A DNA stretch of 64,000 bases. It comes from CAMLJR01 sp964500675. Lineage in GTDB: Bacteria; Pseudomonadota; Gammaproteobacteria; Pseudomonadales; CAMLJR01. Positions 17,255 through 25,199 of this stretch are shown here, piece by piece. The stretch covers positions 186,001 to 250,000 of the forward strand of contig CAZCNY010000003.1 in the NCBI GenBank assembly GCA_964500675.1, written 5' to 3'. A program made the translations under genes and the position numbers. Below the pieces are notes generated by a model. That model was not told where the DNA came from. It saw only the letters and a program-made list of their open reading frames with translations, and searched no databases. Positions within the stretch are counted from its first letter, which is position 1. Each line of letters begins with the position of its first letter.

Positions 17255-18220
17255 ATGCCGGCACCCGCGCACTGCCCTTTAGTCACACTCACATTAAATC
17301 CCGCGGTCGATGCGACTTACGGTATCGATAAGCTCGTGCCCGATCAAAAATCGCACGCGTATGCGGTGCGCTACGATCCGGGCGGCAACGGCATCAATGT
17401 CGGCCGCGCGTTAAAAATACTCGGCGCTCACGCGCACAATTTCTGCGTTACAGCAGGCGAGATCGGACAGTTATTCCAGCGCCTGGTGGCGCCGCAGCTC
17501 GATCATTTTCACGCTGAACATATCGCCGGCGAAACGCGCATCAACGTGACGTTGCTGGAACAGCAAACCGCCGCGCAGTATGAGGTGAGTGCAGTCGGCC
17601 CCGCGCTGAACGCACTGCATTTAGAGACAATCACCGCGCGCTTTATCGCGCAATGCGGCGCTCGTGCAGGGAATGGCATCGGCATCGTGACGGGATCGGT
17701 ACCGCCCGGCGTGAGTGAAACCATTTATGGCGAGTTAACCGAACGCATTCGCGACCGCGGTGGTCGCGCCGTGGTGGATACCTACGGTGCCTTACTGCGA
17801 CATACCGTTCCAGCAGCGCCGTTTCTGATCAAACCGAATCGCTATGAATTGGAACAATATTGCGGCAGGCAGTTACCTGCGTTGAATGACATCGCAGGCG
17901 AAGCGCGTACGTTGCAGCGCAGCGGCATTACCTATGTTGCCGTATCGCTCGGCAAAGAGGGTGCGCTGTTGTGCGGCCCCGATAACACGTATTATGCGCA
18001 CGCCCCGTCGATAAAAATAAACTCAACCGTCGGCGCGGGCGATTCGATGGTGGCGGGTTTGGTATTTGCATTCGCGCATGAACAAGCGCCCGAGCAAGCG
18101 CTGCGATTGGGCGTTGCGTGCGGCAGCGGCACGGCTTCGCATCCGGGTACCGATTTATTTTGTGCGGAAGAAATCGATCCGCTGTTGCGAGAGATTACAG
18201 TGCAGTGTCTCGATATGTGA
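17255..18220 (+). CDS. PfkB-family sugar kinase (1-phosphofructokinase-like)
   Basis: 321-residue ribokinase-fold kinase. N-terminal LTLNPAVDATYGIDKLVPDQ and DPGGNGINVGRALKILGA are hallmarks of the phosphofructokinase B / 1-phosphofructokinase / tagatose-6-phosphate kinase group. The catalytic loop NSTVGAGDSMVAGLVFAF carries the general-base Asp near residue 257. The substrate cannot be fixed by eye; 6-phosphofructokinase (PfkB) or fructose-1-phosphate kinase are most likely. There is no PTS gene beside it, so FruK is less likely. ATG 17255 follows AGGATCG. Confidence 0.88.
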   Translation: MPAPAHCPLVTLTLNPAVDATYGIDKLVPDQKSHAYAVRYDPGGNGINVGRALKILGAHAHNFCVTAGEIGQLFQRLVAPQLDHFHAEHIAGETRINVTLLEQQTAAQYEVSAVGPALNALHLETITARFIAQCGARAGNGIGIVTGSVPPGVSETIYGELTERIRDRGGRAVVDTYGALLRHTVPAAPFLIKPNRYELEQYCGRQLPALNDIAGEARTLQRSGITYVAVSLGKEGALLCGPDNTYYAHAPSIKINSTVGAGDSMVAGLVFAFAHEQAPEQALRLGVACGSGTASHPGTDLFCAEEIDPLLREITVQCLDM

Positions 18221-18407
18221 AGACCATTGAAATAAAGCGGGTTGCCGGTGAAAACGATCCGAAAGGATTTCAAGTTGTGCTGAGATAGCGAAGGTGCCAT
18301 CGAGGCTGGCAGTCTCATATCCGGCGCTGAATATTTTCGATCATTTTCGCAACTACAATCGCTTCTAATAATTAATAAATCGGGTTCGCGTGATTAAGGT
18401 AGAACGT

Positions 18408-18617
18408 ATGACCGAGAACTTTCGAAGCACACCTCCTGAAAAATCGACTCCGGATGAAACTGCGCAATTGATGGCGAAAGCTATAGAAATTAATCCCAGG
18501 TTGACGACGCCTTATTTAAATATCGGTTTGGCACTGCAAGCGTTAAACCGACTCGATGAGGCTTTGGTTCGCTACGAGGCCGTCATTGCACTCAAACCAG
18601 ACTATGCAGAGGTTTAA
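18408..18617 (+). pseudogene. short TPR-repeat fragment
   Basis: 69 codons from ATG 18408 (AAGGTAG just ahead) encode one and a half tetratricopeptide repeats: AKAIEINPRLTTPYLNIGLA, then LQALNRLDEALVRYEAVIA and ALKPDYAEV. The reading stops where a second or third repeat would continue. It overlaps the end of the convergent phzF-like gene by 26 bases. It looks like the start of a longer TPR gene cut off by a rearrangement, but a small real TPR protein cannot be excluded. Confidence 0.55.
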
Positions 18618-19398
18618 TTGCCACAGCGATTTCCGCCGACGAAAACAGCACCGCGCTCCCTGTCAAATACACGCGATCTTCTTCCAAACGGCAATGCACA
18701 TTGCCGCCGCGTTTCGAAATCTGACGCGCGCGCAAATTATTTTTCCCGAAACGTTTTGCCCAATACGGCGCAAGCAGGCAATGCGCGGAGCCGGTGACGG
18801 GATCTTCGGGGATGCCGAATTTCGGGGCGAAGAAGCGGCTGACGAAATCAAACTCGGAACCCGGCGCGGTGACGATCACGCCGCGCAAATCGAGCTGGCT
18901 CAATAAGGTTTGATCGGGTTGCAGCGTGCGAATGATTTCTTCATCGTCGAAAACCGCGAGGTAGTCGCTGCCGGCCCACAGCTCCTTCGGTTTTCGGCCG
19001 AGTGCATTGATAAAACGCTCATCGATGTCGCAGCGCTCGGCGGCGAGCGCTGGAAAATTCATTTGTAATTGCTCGTCGACTTTCTCAACGATTAAATCGC
19101 CGCTGCGCGTTTCGAACACGATAGGATTGCGCGCGTAACCGAGAATCGAAAAAATGACATGCGCGCTGGCGAGTGTGGCGTGGCCGCATAAATCGACTTC
19201 GGCGACGGGCGTGAACCAGCGCAGATGAAAGCCTTTTGGCGAAGGCACGAAAAACGCTGTCTCCGATAAATTATTTTCCTGCGCGATCGCCTGCAACAGC
19301 GCGTCGTCGAGCCACGTAGCGAGCGGGCAGATCGCGGCGGGGTTGCCTGTGAACACATGCGCGGCGAACGCATCGACTTGGTATTGTTTGAGCTGCAT
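18592..19398 (-). CDS. PhzF-family isomerase/epimerase
   Basis: 268 residues with the diaminopimelate-epimerase-like fold of PhzF/YddE proteins. The N-terminus is QLKQYQVDAFAAHVFTGNPA, with AICPL following. The catalytic Glu lies in NNLSETAFFV near residue 46. VDLCGHATLASAHVIF is the substrate-side motif and EDPVTGSAHCLLAPYW the second domain motif. The substrate is unknown in most family members. The start ATG at 19398 is right at the canonical N-terminus. It is divergent from corA with 74 bases between starts. Confidence 0.88.
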   Translation of the reverse strand: MQLKQYQVDAFAAHVFTGNPAAICPLATWLDDALLQAIAQENNLSETAFFVPSPKGFHLRWFTPVAEVDLCGHATLASAHVIFSILGYARNPIVFETRSGDLIVEKVDEQLQMNFPALAAERCDIDERFINALGRKPKELWAGSDYLAVFDDEEIIRTLQPDQTLLSQLDLRGVIVTAPGSEFDFVSRFFAPKFGIPEDPVTGSAHCLLAPYWAKRFGKNNLRARQISKRGGNVHCRLEEDRVYLTGSAVLFSSAEIAVAIKPLHSLV

Positions 19399-19472
19399 CG
19401 GCGTCGATCAATTTGAAGTATCGTTGATCAACGCTATCATCGTTGTCATCGAATTGCCACGGCCAAACCGCG

Positions 19473-20471
19473 ATGACCGACGATGAAACCATAACCGCTC
19501 CCGAAATGATCGTGAACAGCGTGGCGTATCGCGACGGCAAGCGCGTCGGCGAGGTGACGATCGAAGCGATCAGCGATGCCGTGAAAGCGCCGCATACTTT
19601 TGTCTGGGTCGGTTTGCACGAAGCCGATCCGTCGCTGCTGTTAAAGATGCAGGAGGAGTTCGCGTTGCACGAGCTCGCGATCGAGGATGCACTGAAAGCG
19701 CATCAGCGACCCAAGCTCGAAAGCTATGGCGCATCGCTATTTATCGTGGTGAAAACGGCGCAGATTCTCGATGAGCATGTGTCGTACGGCGAGACACATT
19801 TTTTTGTCGGCAGCAATTTTCTGGTATCGGTGCGCCACGGCTGCTCGCAGGGTTACGCGCAGGTGCGCTCGCGCTGCGAGCAAATACCGCAGATGCTGAC
19901 GAAAGGTCCGGCGTATGCGCTATACGCGCTGCTCGATTTTATCGTCGATAACTATCAGCCAGTCGTGGCGCGTTTCGAACGCGATTTTGAAGTCCTCGAA
20001 GCCGATATTTTCAAGGGCCAATTTCACAGCGAGGCCATCGAGCGGCTATACGATTTGAAAACACAATTGCACGAATTGCGCAACGCGGTAACGCCGATCG
20101 AAGACATCACGTTGCAACTGACGCGCCTGCACGCGGATCTGATTCCAAAGGAAATGAATCCGTATTTTCGCGATGTGCACGATCATGTCGCGCGCGTGAT
20201 CGGGACGCTCGATAATCTGCGCGAAATGCTGACCACGGCGATGCAGGTGAACCTCGCGCTGGTGGCGGTGCGGCAAAATGAAGTGGTCAAGGCGCTCGCG
20301 GGCTGGGGCGCGGTGCTTGCGGTGCCCACCGTCGTGTTCAGTTTGTACGGCATGAACTTTCAAGTGATGCCCGAATTGCACTGGCATTTCGGCTATCCGT
20401 TCGTTGTCGCCGCAACCGCGATCGGTTGCTCGCTGCTCTATCGAAAGCTCAAGCGCGCGGGCTGGCTCTGA
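19473..20471 (+). CDS. corA: CorA-family magnesium transporter
   Basis: 332-residue inner-membrane divalent-cation channel. A large cytoplasmic N-terminal domain is followed by two C-terminal membrane segments near 272-292 and 302-322, joined by the signature YGMNF (GMN selectivity motif). The last residues are basic (RKLKRAGWL), as usual. ATG 19473 is chosen because the family N-terminus begins shortly after; an upstream ATG at 19443 would add ten residues without a pattern. kup follows 70 bases on, so two cation transporters are side by side. Confidence 0.9.
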   Translation: MTDDETITAPEMIVNSVAYRDGKRVGEVTIEAISDAVKAPHTFVWVGLHEADPSLLLKMQEEFALHELAIEDALKAHQRPKLESYGASLFIVVKTAQILDEHVSYGETHFFVGSNFLVSVRHGCSQGYAQVRSRCEQIPQMLTKGPAYALYALLDFIVDNYQPVVARFERDFEVLEADIFKGQFHSEAIERLYDLKTQLHELRNAVTPIEDITLQLTRLHADLIPKEMNPYFRDVHDHVARVIGTLDNLREMLTTAMQVNLALVAVRQNEVVKALAGWGAVLAVPTVVFSLYGMNFQVMPELHWHFGYPFVVAATAIGCSLLYRKLKRAGWL

Positions 20472-20541
20472 GTTAAATCCATTCAATCGCTTGCCGTTAT
20501 CGGTTAGCATTTGCGCCGAAATTGGCAAAGGGAAACCTTTA

Positions 20542-22434
20542 ATGACAGCAAACGCGGCTACCTCGGCTGTCGCTTCAGCCCAGGCGCGGTCCTCTTCGTT
20601 GGCCCTCGCAGCGTTGGGTGTAGTGTACGGCGATATCGGCACCAGCCCGCTCTACACCATCAGAGAAATTTTCGCCGGCGGGCATCATCCTGTTCCGATC
20701 AGTCAATTCAATGTGCTCGGCATGCTCTCGCTGATGCTGTGGTCGCTGTTGATTGTCGTGACGTTGAAATATGTCGTGTTGATTTTGCGCGCCGATAACA
20801 GGGGCGAGGGCGGCATCATGGCATTGCTGTCGCTGGTGTTGCGGCATGTCGGCAAATCGCCGCGCGCGCGTTGGCTCATGCTGCTCGGTTTGTTCGGCGC
20901 GGCATTGTGTTATGGCGATAGCGTCATTACGCCGGCGATATCGGTGCTGTCGGCCGTGGAAGGGCTCGAAGTGATCGCGCCCGCGCTGAAGTCGTTTGTG
21001 ATACCGCTGACGCTCGTATTGCTGGTGGCATTGTTTGTCGTGCAAAAGCACGGCACCGCGAAGGTCGGCCGATTTTTCGGGCCGATCATGCTGCTGTGGT
21101 TCATCACGCTCGGGGTGCTCGGCATCGTCAATATCAGCGCGCATCCGCACGTATTGTTCGCGGTGAGCCCGCATTTCGCCGCACTGTTTTTTTTGCAGCA
21201 GCCGATGCTGGGATTTTTTTCGATGGGCGCTTCGGTGCTCGCGCTGACCGGTGCCGAACCGATGTACGCGGACATGGGGCACTTCGGCCGTCAGCCGATA
21301 CGTATCGCCTGGTTCGGCATCGTGCTGCCGTGTTTGCTGCTCAATTATTTTGGCCAGGGCGCGTTGATACTCAGCGATGCGAGCGCGATCGAAAATCCAT
21401 TCTATCGTTCGATTGGCGATTGGGGATTGTATCCGCTGCTCATCCTCGCCACGGCGGCGACGATTATTGCGTCGCAAGCCGTGATCTCGGGTGCGTATTC
21501 GATGACGCGGCAGGCGATTCAGCTCGGTTACGGTCCGCGCATGGTGGTGCAGCACACCTCCAGCGAAGAAGCGGGACAAATTTATCTGCCGGGAATTAAC
21601 TGGGCCTTGTTTGTCGTGGTATGCGCACTGGTGATTGGTTTTCGTTCGTCATCGAATCTCGCATCGGCATACGGTGTCGCCGTCACCGGCACGATGGTCA
21701 TAACGACGATTCTGGCGTTCGTCATCGCCACGCGCAGATGGCACTGGCCGCTGTGGAAAGCGGCGCTCATCGTCGGTCTGTTTTTTGTGGTCGATGTCAC
21801 TTACTTCAGCGCCAATATTATCAAGGTGGAGGACGGTGGCTGGTTTCCGCTGTTGCTCGCTTCGCTGATATTTTTTGCGATGACGACATGGAAGCGCGGA
21901 CGTGCCTTGCTGAATAAACGCCTGGATGACGAAGCGCTGCCGCTCGATATTTTTGTGCAGAGCACGGCCGATGTGACCACCGTGCCGGGCACCGCCATTT
22001 TCCTCACGGGCCAGGAAAACAAAGTACCGCACGCGTTGTTGCACAGCATCAAGCATTACAAATGCCTGCACGAACGCGTCGTCATTATGCACGTTGAATT
22101 TCACGACGAACCCTACGTGCCGGTGACCGAGCGCGCGGATGTGCAAGCGCTGAGCGATCAGTTTTACACGGTTTCGATTCACTATGGATTCATGGATGAG
22201 ATCGATTTACCGCAAGCGCTCGCGCAATGCGAACGTTTCGGTTTGACATTCGATTTGATGGATACCTCGTTCTTCCTCGGCCGCGAAACGCTGATTCCAA
22301 AACTGCATTCGGAAATGTCGTTCTGGCGCGAAAAAGTTTTCGTCGCCATGTATCGCAACGCGGGCAGCGCCGCCGCGTATTTTAAAATTCCACCAAACCG
22401 CATCGTCGAACTCGGTGCGCAGGTTGTGTTGTAG
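20542..22434 (+). CDS. kup: low-affinity potassium transporter Kup
   Basis: 630-residue potassium-proton symporter with about 12 membrane segments in the first 430 residues and a soluble C-terminal part. Kup motifs are plain: ALGVVYGDIGTSPLYTIREI near residue 26-45, DNRGEGGIMALLSL, ALCYGDSVITPAISVLSAVE, and TGAEPMYADMGHFGRQPIRI. The length is the family norm (~620-640). ATG 20542 has AAAGGG (20527-20532) ahead. Confidence 0.95.
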   Translation: MTANAATSAVASAQARSSSLALAALGVVYGDIGTSPLYTIREIFAGGHHPVPISQFNVLGMLSLMLWSLLIVVTLKYVVLILRADNRGEGGIMALLSLVLRHVGKSPRARWLMLLGLFGAALCYGDSVITPAISVLSAVEGLEVIAPALKSFVIPLTLVLLVALFVVQKHGTAKVGRFFGPIMLLWFITLGVLGIVNISAHPHVLFAVSPHFAALFFLQQPMLGFFSMGASVLALTGAEPMYADMGHFGRQPIRIAWFGIVLPCLLLNYFGQGALILSDASAIENPFYRSIGDWGLYPLLILATAATIIASQAVISGAYSMTRQAIQLGYGPRMVVQHTSSEEAGQIYLPGINWALFVVVCALVIGFRSSSNLASAYGVAVTGTMVITTILAFVIATRRWHWPLWKAALIVGLFFVVDVTYFSANIIKVEDGGWFPLLLASLIFFAMTTWKRGRALLNKRLDDEALPLDIFVQSTADVTTVPGTAIFLTGQENKVPHALLHSIKHYKCLHERVVIMHVEFHDEPYVPVTERADVQALSDQFYTVSIHYGFMDEIDLPQALAQCERFGLTFDLMDTSFFLGRETLIPKLHSEMSFWREKVFVAMYRNAGSAAAYFKIPPNRIVELGAQVVL

Positions 22435-22459
22435 ATAGAAAAGGGGAGCGGGAGGCGAT

Positions 22460-23077
22460 ATGTACCACGGCGAGAAATTCAACGCCCTCACGCATCTGGT
22501 CGGGGCCATGCTGGCGTTGGCCGGCAGCATCGTGCTCATTGTGCTGGCGGCTCGCGGCGGCGATCCGTGGAAGGTGGTCAGTGTCTCGATCTACGGCGCG
22601 ACACTCGTCATCCTCTACAGTCTCTCCACGCTTTACCATAGTTTGCGCGGACGCATTAAAAATATTCTGCGCGAGCTGGATCATCACAGCATTTATTTAT
22701 TGATCGCCGGCAGTTACACGCCATTCTGTCTGGTAACGCTGCGCGGCCCATGGGGCTGGTCATTGTTCGGAACGGTATGGGCGCTGGCGGCGATAGGCAG
22801 TTTGGAAGAACTCCGGCCAAAGCGCGGCGCGCGCATATTGTCGGTGGTGCTCTACGTCATCATGGGTTGGATGGTGGTGGTGGCGCTTAATCCCCTGCTG
22901 CAAAGATTGGGACCGAGCGGATTCGCGTGGCTCATTGCGGGCGGATTGTTTTATACCGTGGGCATCATTTTCTACGCACTCGATGCCCGCCTCACGCACT
23001 CGCACGGTATCTGGCATTTGTTTGTGTTGGCCGGCAGCGCCGCGCATTACGTCGCGGTTTTGTTGTACGTGCTGTGA
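22460..23077 (+). CDS. hemolysin III / YqfA family membrane protein
   Basis: 205-residue protein with seven hydrophobic segments and the PAQR/HlyIII signature. It opens with GEKFNALTHLVGAMLALAG, followed by STLYHSLRG, DHHSIYLLIAGSYTPFCL and, at the end, SHGIWHLFVLAGSAAHYVAV. The conserved His and Asp residues (N-terminal His, DHHSIY, HxxWH-like end) form a metal site in the family. The true function in bacteria is unknown; the haemolysin name is historical. It starts 25 bases after kup, so co-transcription is likely. Confidence 0.9.
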   Translation: MYHGEKFNALTHLVGAMLALAGSIVLIVLAARGGDPWKVVSVSIYGATLVILYSLSTLYHSLRGRIKNILRELDHHSIYLLIAGSYTPFCLVTLRGPWGWSLFGTVWALAAIGSLEELRPKRGARILSVVLYVIMGWMVVVALNPLLQRLGPSGFAWLIAGGLFYTVGIIFYALDARLTHSHGIWHLFVLAGSAAHYVAVLLYVL

Positions 23078-23135
23078 CAGCGGTCATCGAGAGCGGGATC
23101 GACATCGTTTTAATCGCGGGCTCGAACATCAACAA

Positions 23136-24272
23136 TCAAGCGGCTAACGAGGTGCCTTCGCTGACGACAACGCAGTTGCGGCCGCGATGCTTGGCTTCGT
23201 AAAGAGCGATGTCCGCGCGATGGATCAGTTCGCGTATTGGCTCGCAATGACGATGCTCGGCGACACCCACTGATACGGTGACACTGAGGTTGGGCAGGAT
23301 GTGACTCCATGCGCTCTCCGCAATCGTTGCGCGCGCACGATCTACGATTATCTCGGCCTGCTCGACAGATTCAGCGGTAAACAACAGAAGAAATTCTTCA
23401 CCGCCGTATCGTCCGACGCGATCATTCTTACGCAGAATGCTTTTTAATATTTCCGTGAACTGTTTCAGTACTTCGTCTCCGGCACAGTGGCCGAATTGGT
23501 CATTAATGCGTTTGAAGTGGTCCAAATCGAGCAGTGCTATGAATAATTTTTCGTGCGAGAGATCTTTTTCGCCGCTCATTTCCTTGTCGATCAGCGAGCA
23601 AATGGCACGGCGATTCAGAATGCCGGTCAAATCATCGTAATTTGCCATGTGTTCAATTTTTTCGGCGAACTCATTCAGCTGTTTGTTTTGGCGGTGCAAC
23701 TTCACGCGCATTTCCCCGCCGACCAGGCCGACGCCGGCGCAGCGCATCAATGTTGTGCAGTATGTGAATCCAACCAGAAATATTTCCAGTGAGTTGGCGT
23801 GTGGTATTTCTAGTCGATGCCGGATATCAAAAAGAATGAGAGTGACCGCGATGATGGTTAAACCTGTCGCGATAAATGCATCGCGCACGGAGAGCCGCAA
23901 GGTTCCAAATGTCATGACGATGAAAAGCACGCTCAGAAACATGAATGCCAGGCTGGGTGCCAGCCACATACACACCAGCTGGATCAGAGCCGCCGCGGTT
24001 ATCTGCATCCTGGTCAGATAGGGGTCACGAAAGCGCAGACTATAACCAGACCAGAGCAACCCGAAGAAAATACAGTTGATAATCAGTGCCAACCCTCCCT
24101 GCGTCAATAAGACATCAGGAGTGGTGACCTTGGCCCACGTAAATAGTGCGATCGTCAAAAAGTCGATCGCGTAGCTGCCGAAGATAGCCGCGAGCCAGAC
24201 CAGGCCGCGTCGACGCTGCCGCTGCTGGCGCGCCTCTAAGAATTTTTCATCTTTATTTTGAAAGTAAAACAT
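23136..24272 (-). CDS. membrane-bound diguanylate cyclase (GGDEF)
   Basis: 378-residue enzyme predicted to make c-di-GMP. Six hydrophobic segments between ~25 and 195 form a membrane sensor region. A short coiled-coil linker follows (NKQLNEFAEKIEHMANYDD). The GGDEF domain spans ~210-370: DDLTGILNRRAIC, LLDLDHFKRINDQFGH, and the active GGEEF motif in VGRYGGEEFLLLF. RKND lies exactly five residues before GGEEF and forms an intact inhibitory RxxD site. No EAL domain is present. It is convergent with the HlyIII-like gene. Confidence 0.92.
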   Translation of the reverse strand: MFYFQNKDEKFLEARQQRQRRRGLVWLAAIFGSYAIDFLTIALFTWAKVTTPDVLLTQGGLALIINCIFFGLLWSGYSLRFRDPYLTRMQITAAALIQLVCMWLAPSLAFMFLSVLFIVMTFGTLRLSVRDAFIATGLTIIAVTLILFDIRHRLEIPHANSLEIFLVGFTYCTTLMRCAGVGLVGGEMRVKLHRQNKQLNEFAEKIEHMANYDDLTGILNRRAICSLIDKEMSGEKDLSHEKLFIALLDLDHFKRINDQFGHCAGDEVLKQFTEILKSILRKNDRVGRYGGEEFLLLFTAESVEQAEIIVDRARATIAESAWSHILPNLSVTVSVGVAEHRHCEPIRELIHRADIALYEAKHRGRNCVVVSEGTSLAA

Positions 24273-24584
24273 ATTTGATCATCGCTGGATCGTGTTGATC
24301 GCCAACCTCGCGTATTAATCCATTAATGATAGAAAAGCGTCTTTCAACGACTGAAGCGCTAATCGTCGTCATGACCCAGTATAGTTGCCATGCGCCCATT
24401 TAAAAGTTTGTTGAAGCGCGCGAGCGACGGGTCGACCTTTAGCGCGGCGGTTCCGTGACCCTCTTTTTCAATTCAATCGGGCCCGAAATTAATCGGTTGA
24501 TGCGGCTGTAGAAACTTTTATTGGTGTGGGATTTATGAGGTTTGCGGCAAGTTGATTTAATTATCCAAATGGCCCGATTAAATT
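24273..24584. other. intergenic gap
   Basis: No gene seen. At 24481-24501 there is a GCCCGAAATTAATCGGTTGAT word whose relative lies at 28628-28648 upstream of nrtA. The region also holds the diguanylate cyclase promoter near 24273-24350. Confidence 0.4.
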
Positions 24585-24624
24585 AAAAAAAGGCTGGCCA
24601 AAGAGCTTTAACGACCTCTGGCCT
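24585..24624 (-). terminator. terminator of the small membrane protein gene
   Basis: On the minus strand GGCCAGAG...CTCTTTGGCC forms a stem with a two-base bulge, followed shortly by seven T (A-run at 24585-24591 on the plus strand). It lies about 100 bases past the stop of the 50-residue gene. Confidence 0.55.
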
Positions 24625-24729
24625 TAGAGAAAAATACAAATGAGAGACAATGTTGCTGGTAAAATTTGTGGCCTGTCTGCTAATGAAGAAAAGAACCTTT
24701 TGTTAGAAATAGGCCCGCGCATAATCGAA

Positions 24730-24882
24730 TCAGAGGATGGTGGTGATCCAGTACACCCACTCCGGAATCGGCGCGCCGCTGATCCCGATCCAGATCATGT
24801 AGATCACAATCGCGCCGAGTACGGCCAGCATCCAAGTGTTGAGCGGGATAGATCTCGTGGTGTCGACATCGTTATCCGACAT
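24730..24882 (-). CDS. 50-residue single-span membrane protein
   Basis: Encodes a short acidic N-terminus (MSDNDVDTTRSIPLNTW), one membrane helix (MLAVLGAIVIYMIWIGISG) and a Pro/Trp tail (APIPEWVYWITTIL). The ATG at 24882 has TGAGGA 11 bases upstream on its strand, and a terminator follows, which together support a real gene. No family is recognised. It is the divergent neighbour of the nitrate transporter operon, so a small membrane partner of nitrate uptake is conceivable, but nothing in the sequence shows it. A reading on the opposite strand here is a shadow. Confidence 0.5.
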   Translation of the reverse strand: MSDNDVDTTRSIPLNTWMLAVLGAIVIYMIWIGISGAPIPEWVYWITTIL

Positions 24883-24923
24883 GCTATTTATTTCCTCAGG
24901 GTCTGTAATGGTCAAGGTTGAAT

Positions 24924-24969
24924 AAGGCAGACCGCTGCCAAGCGCGTCGGTTCCCGGCCTGCCTTTTTT
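24924..24969 (+). terminator. possible terminator/attenuator hairpin
   Basis: AAGGCAG (24924-24930) pairs with CTGCCTT (24959-24965), with inner ACCG/CGGT, followed by six T in total. No plus-strand gene precedes it, so it may end a small transcript or be part of the 5' region of the divergent gene. Confidence 0.4.
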
Positions 24970-25019
24970 ACTTTAGGCCACCATTCTCGTTCGTCGCGCA
25001 AATGGGTGCTTAAAGTATC

Positions 25020-25035
25020 CGGCCCCTTAATTGTG
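25020..25035 (+). promoter_or_regulatory. weak sigma54-like promoter of the NarK operon
   Basis: CGGCCCCTTAATTGTG has GG-N10-GT, four of six at -24 and three of five at -12. It would start transcription near 25046, just before the P1 hairpin at 25050, which is why it is kept. Confidence 0.3.
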
Positions 25036-25049
25036 AGGCGTTGGACCGC

Positions 25050-25113
25050 AAAAGAACAGTTTCTTTTTAAAGCGGGGATTGATTACAATTCGGCGGTCAG
25101 AGCAAAGGCGCTC
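25050..25113 (+). promoter_or_regulatory. NasT (ANTAR) leader RNA element, P1 and P2, operon 1
   Basis: P1: AAAAGA/TCTTTT stem (25050-25067) around hexaloop ACAGTT. P2: GAGC/GCTC (25100-25113) around hexaloop AAAGGC. Both loops have A at position 1 and G at position 4, the ANTAR-protein recognition pattern. The 3' strand of P2 is part of the 5' arm of the terminator at 25108-25165, so P2 and terminator exclude each other. Binding by NasT should favour read-through into the nitrate transporter gene. Confidence 0.8.
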
Positions 25114-25165
25114 ATGGCGCTTGAATTCGATATATCGAGTCCAAGCGCCATGAGCGCTTTTTTTT
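25108..25165 (+). terminator. leader attenuator terminator, operon 1
   Basis: A perfect 16-base stem: GCGCTCATGGCGCTTG (25108-25123) with CAAGCGCCATGAGCGC (25142-25157). The loop can itself fold (TTCGATATATCGAG), and eight T follow at 25158-25165. It lies 34 bases before the transporter start and overlaps P2. Confidence 0.93.
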
Positions 25166-25199
25166 GTGTAACCGTTTTACATTGGATGGAAGGTGCGAC

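Noticed and set aside
24640..24921. 93-codon plus-strand reading
   Set aside because: Antisense to the better supported 50-residue membrane protein gene; low-complexity shadow.
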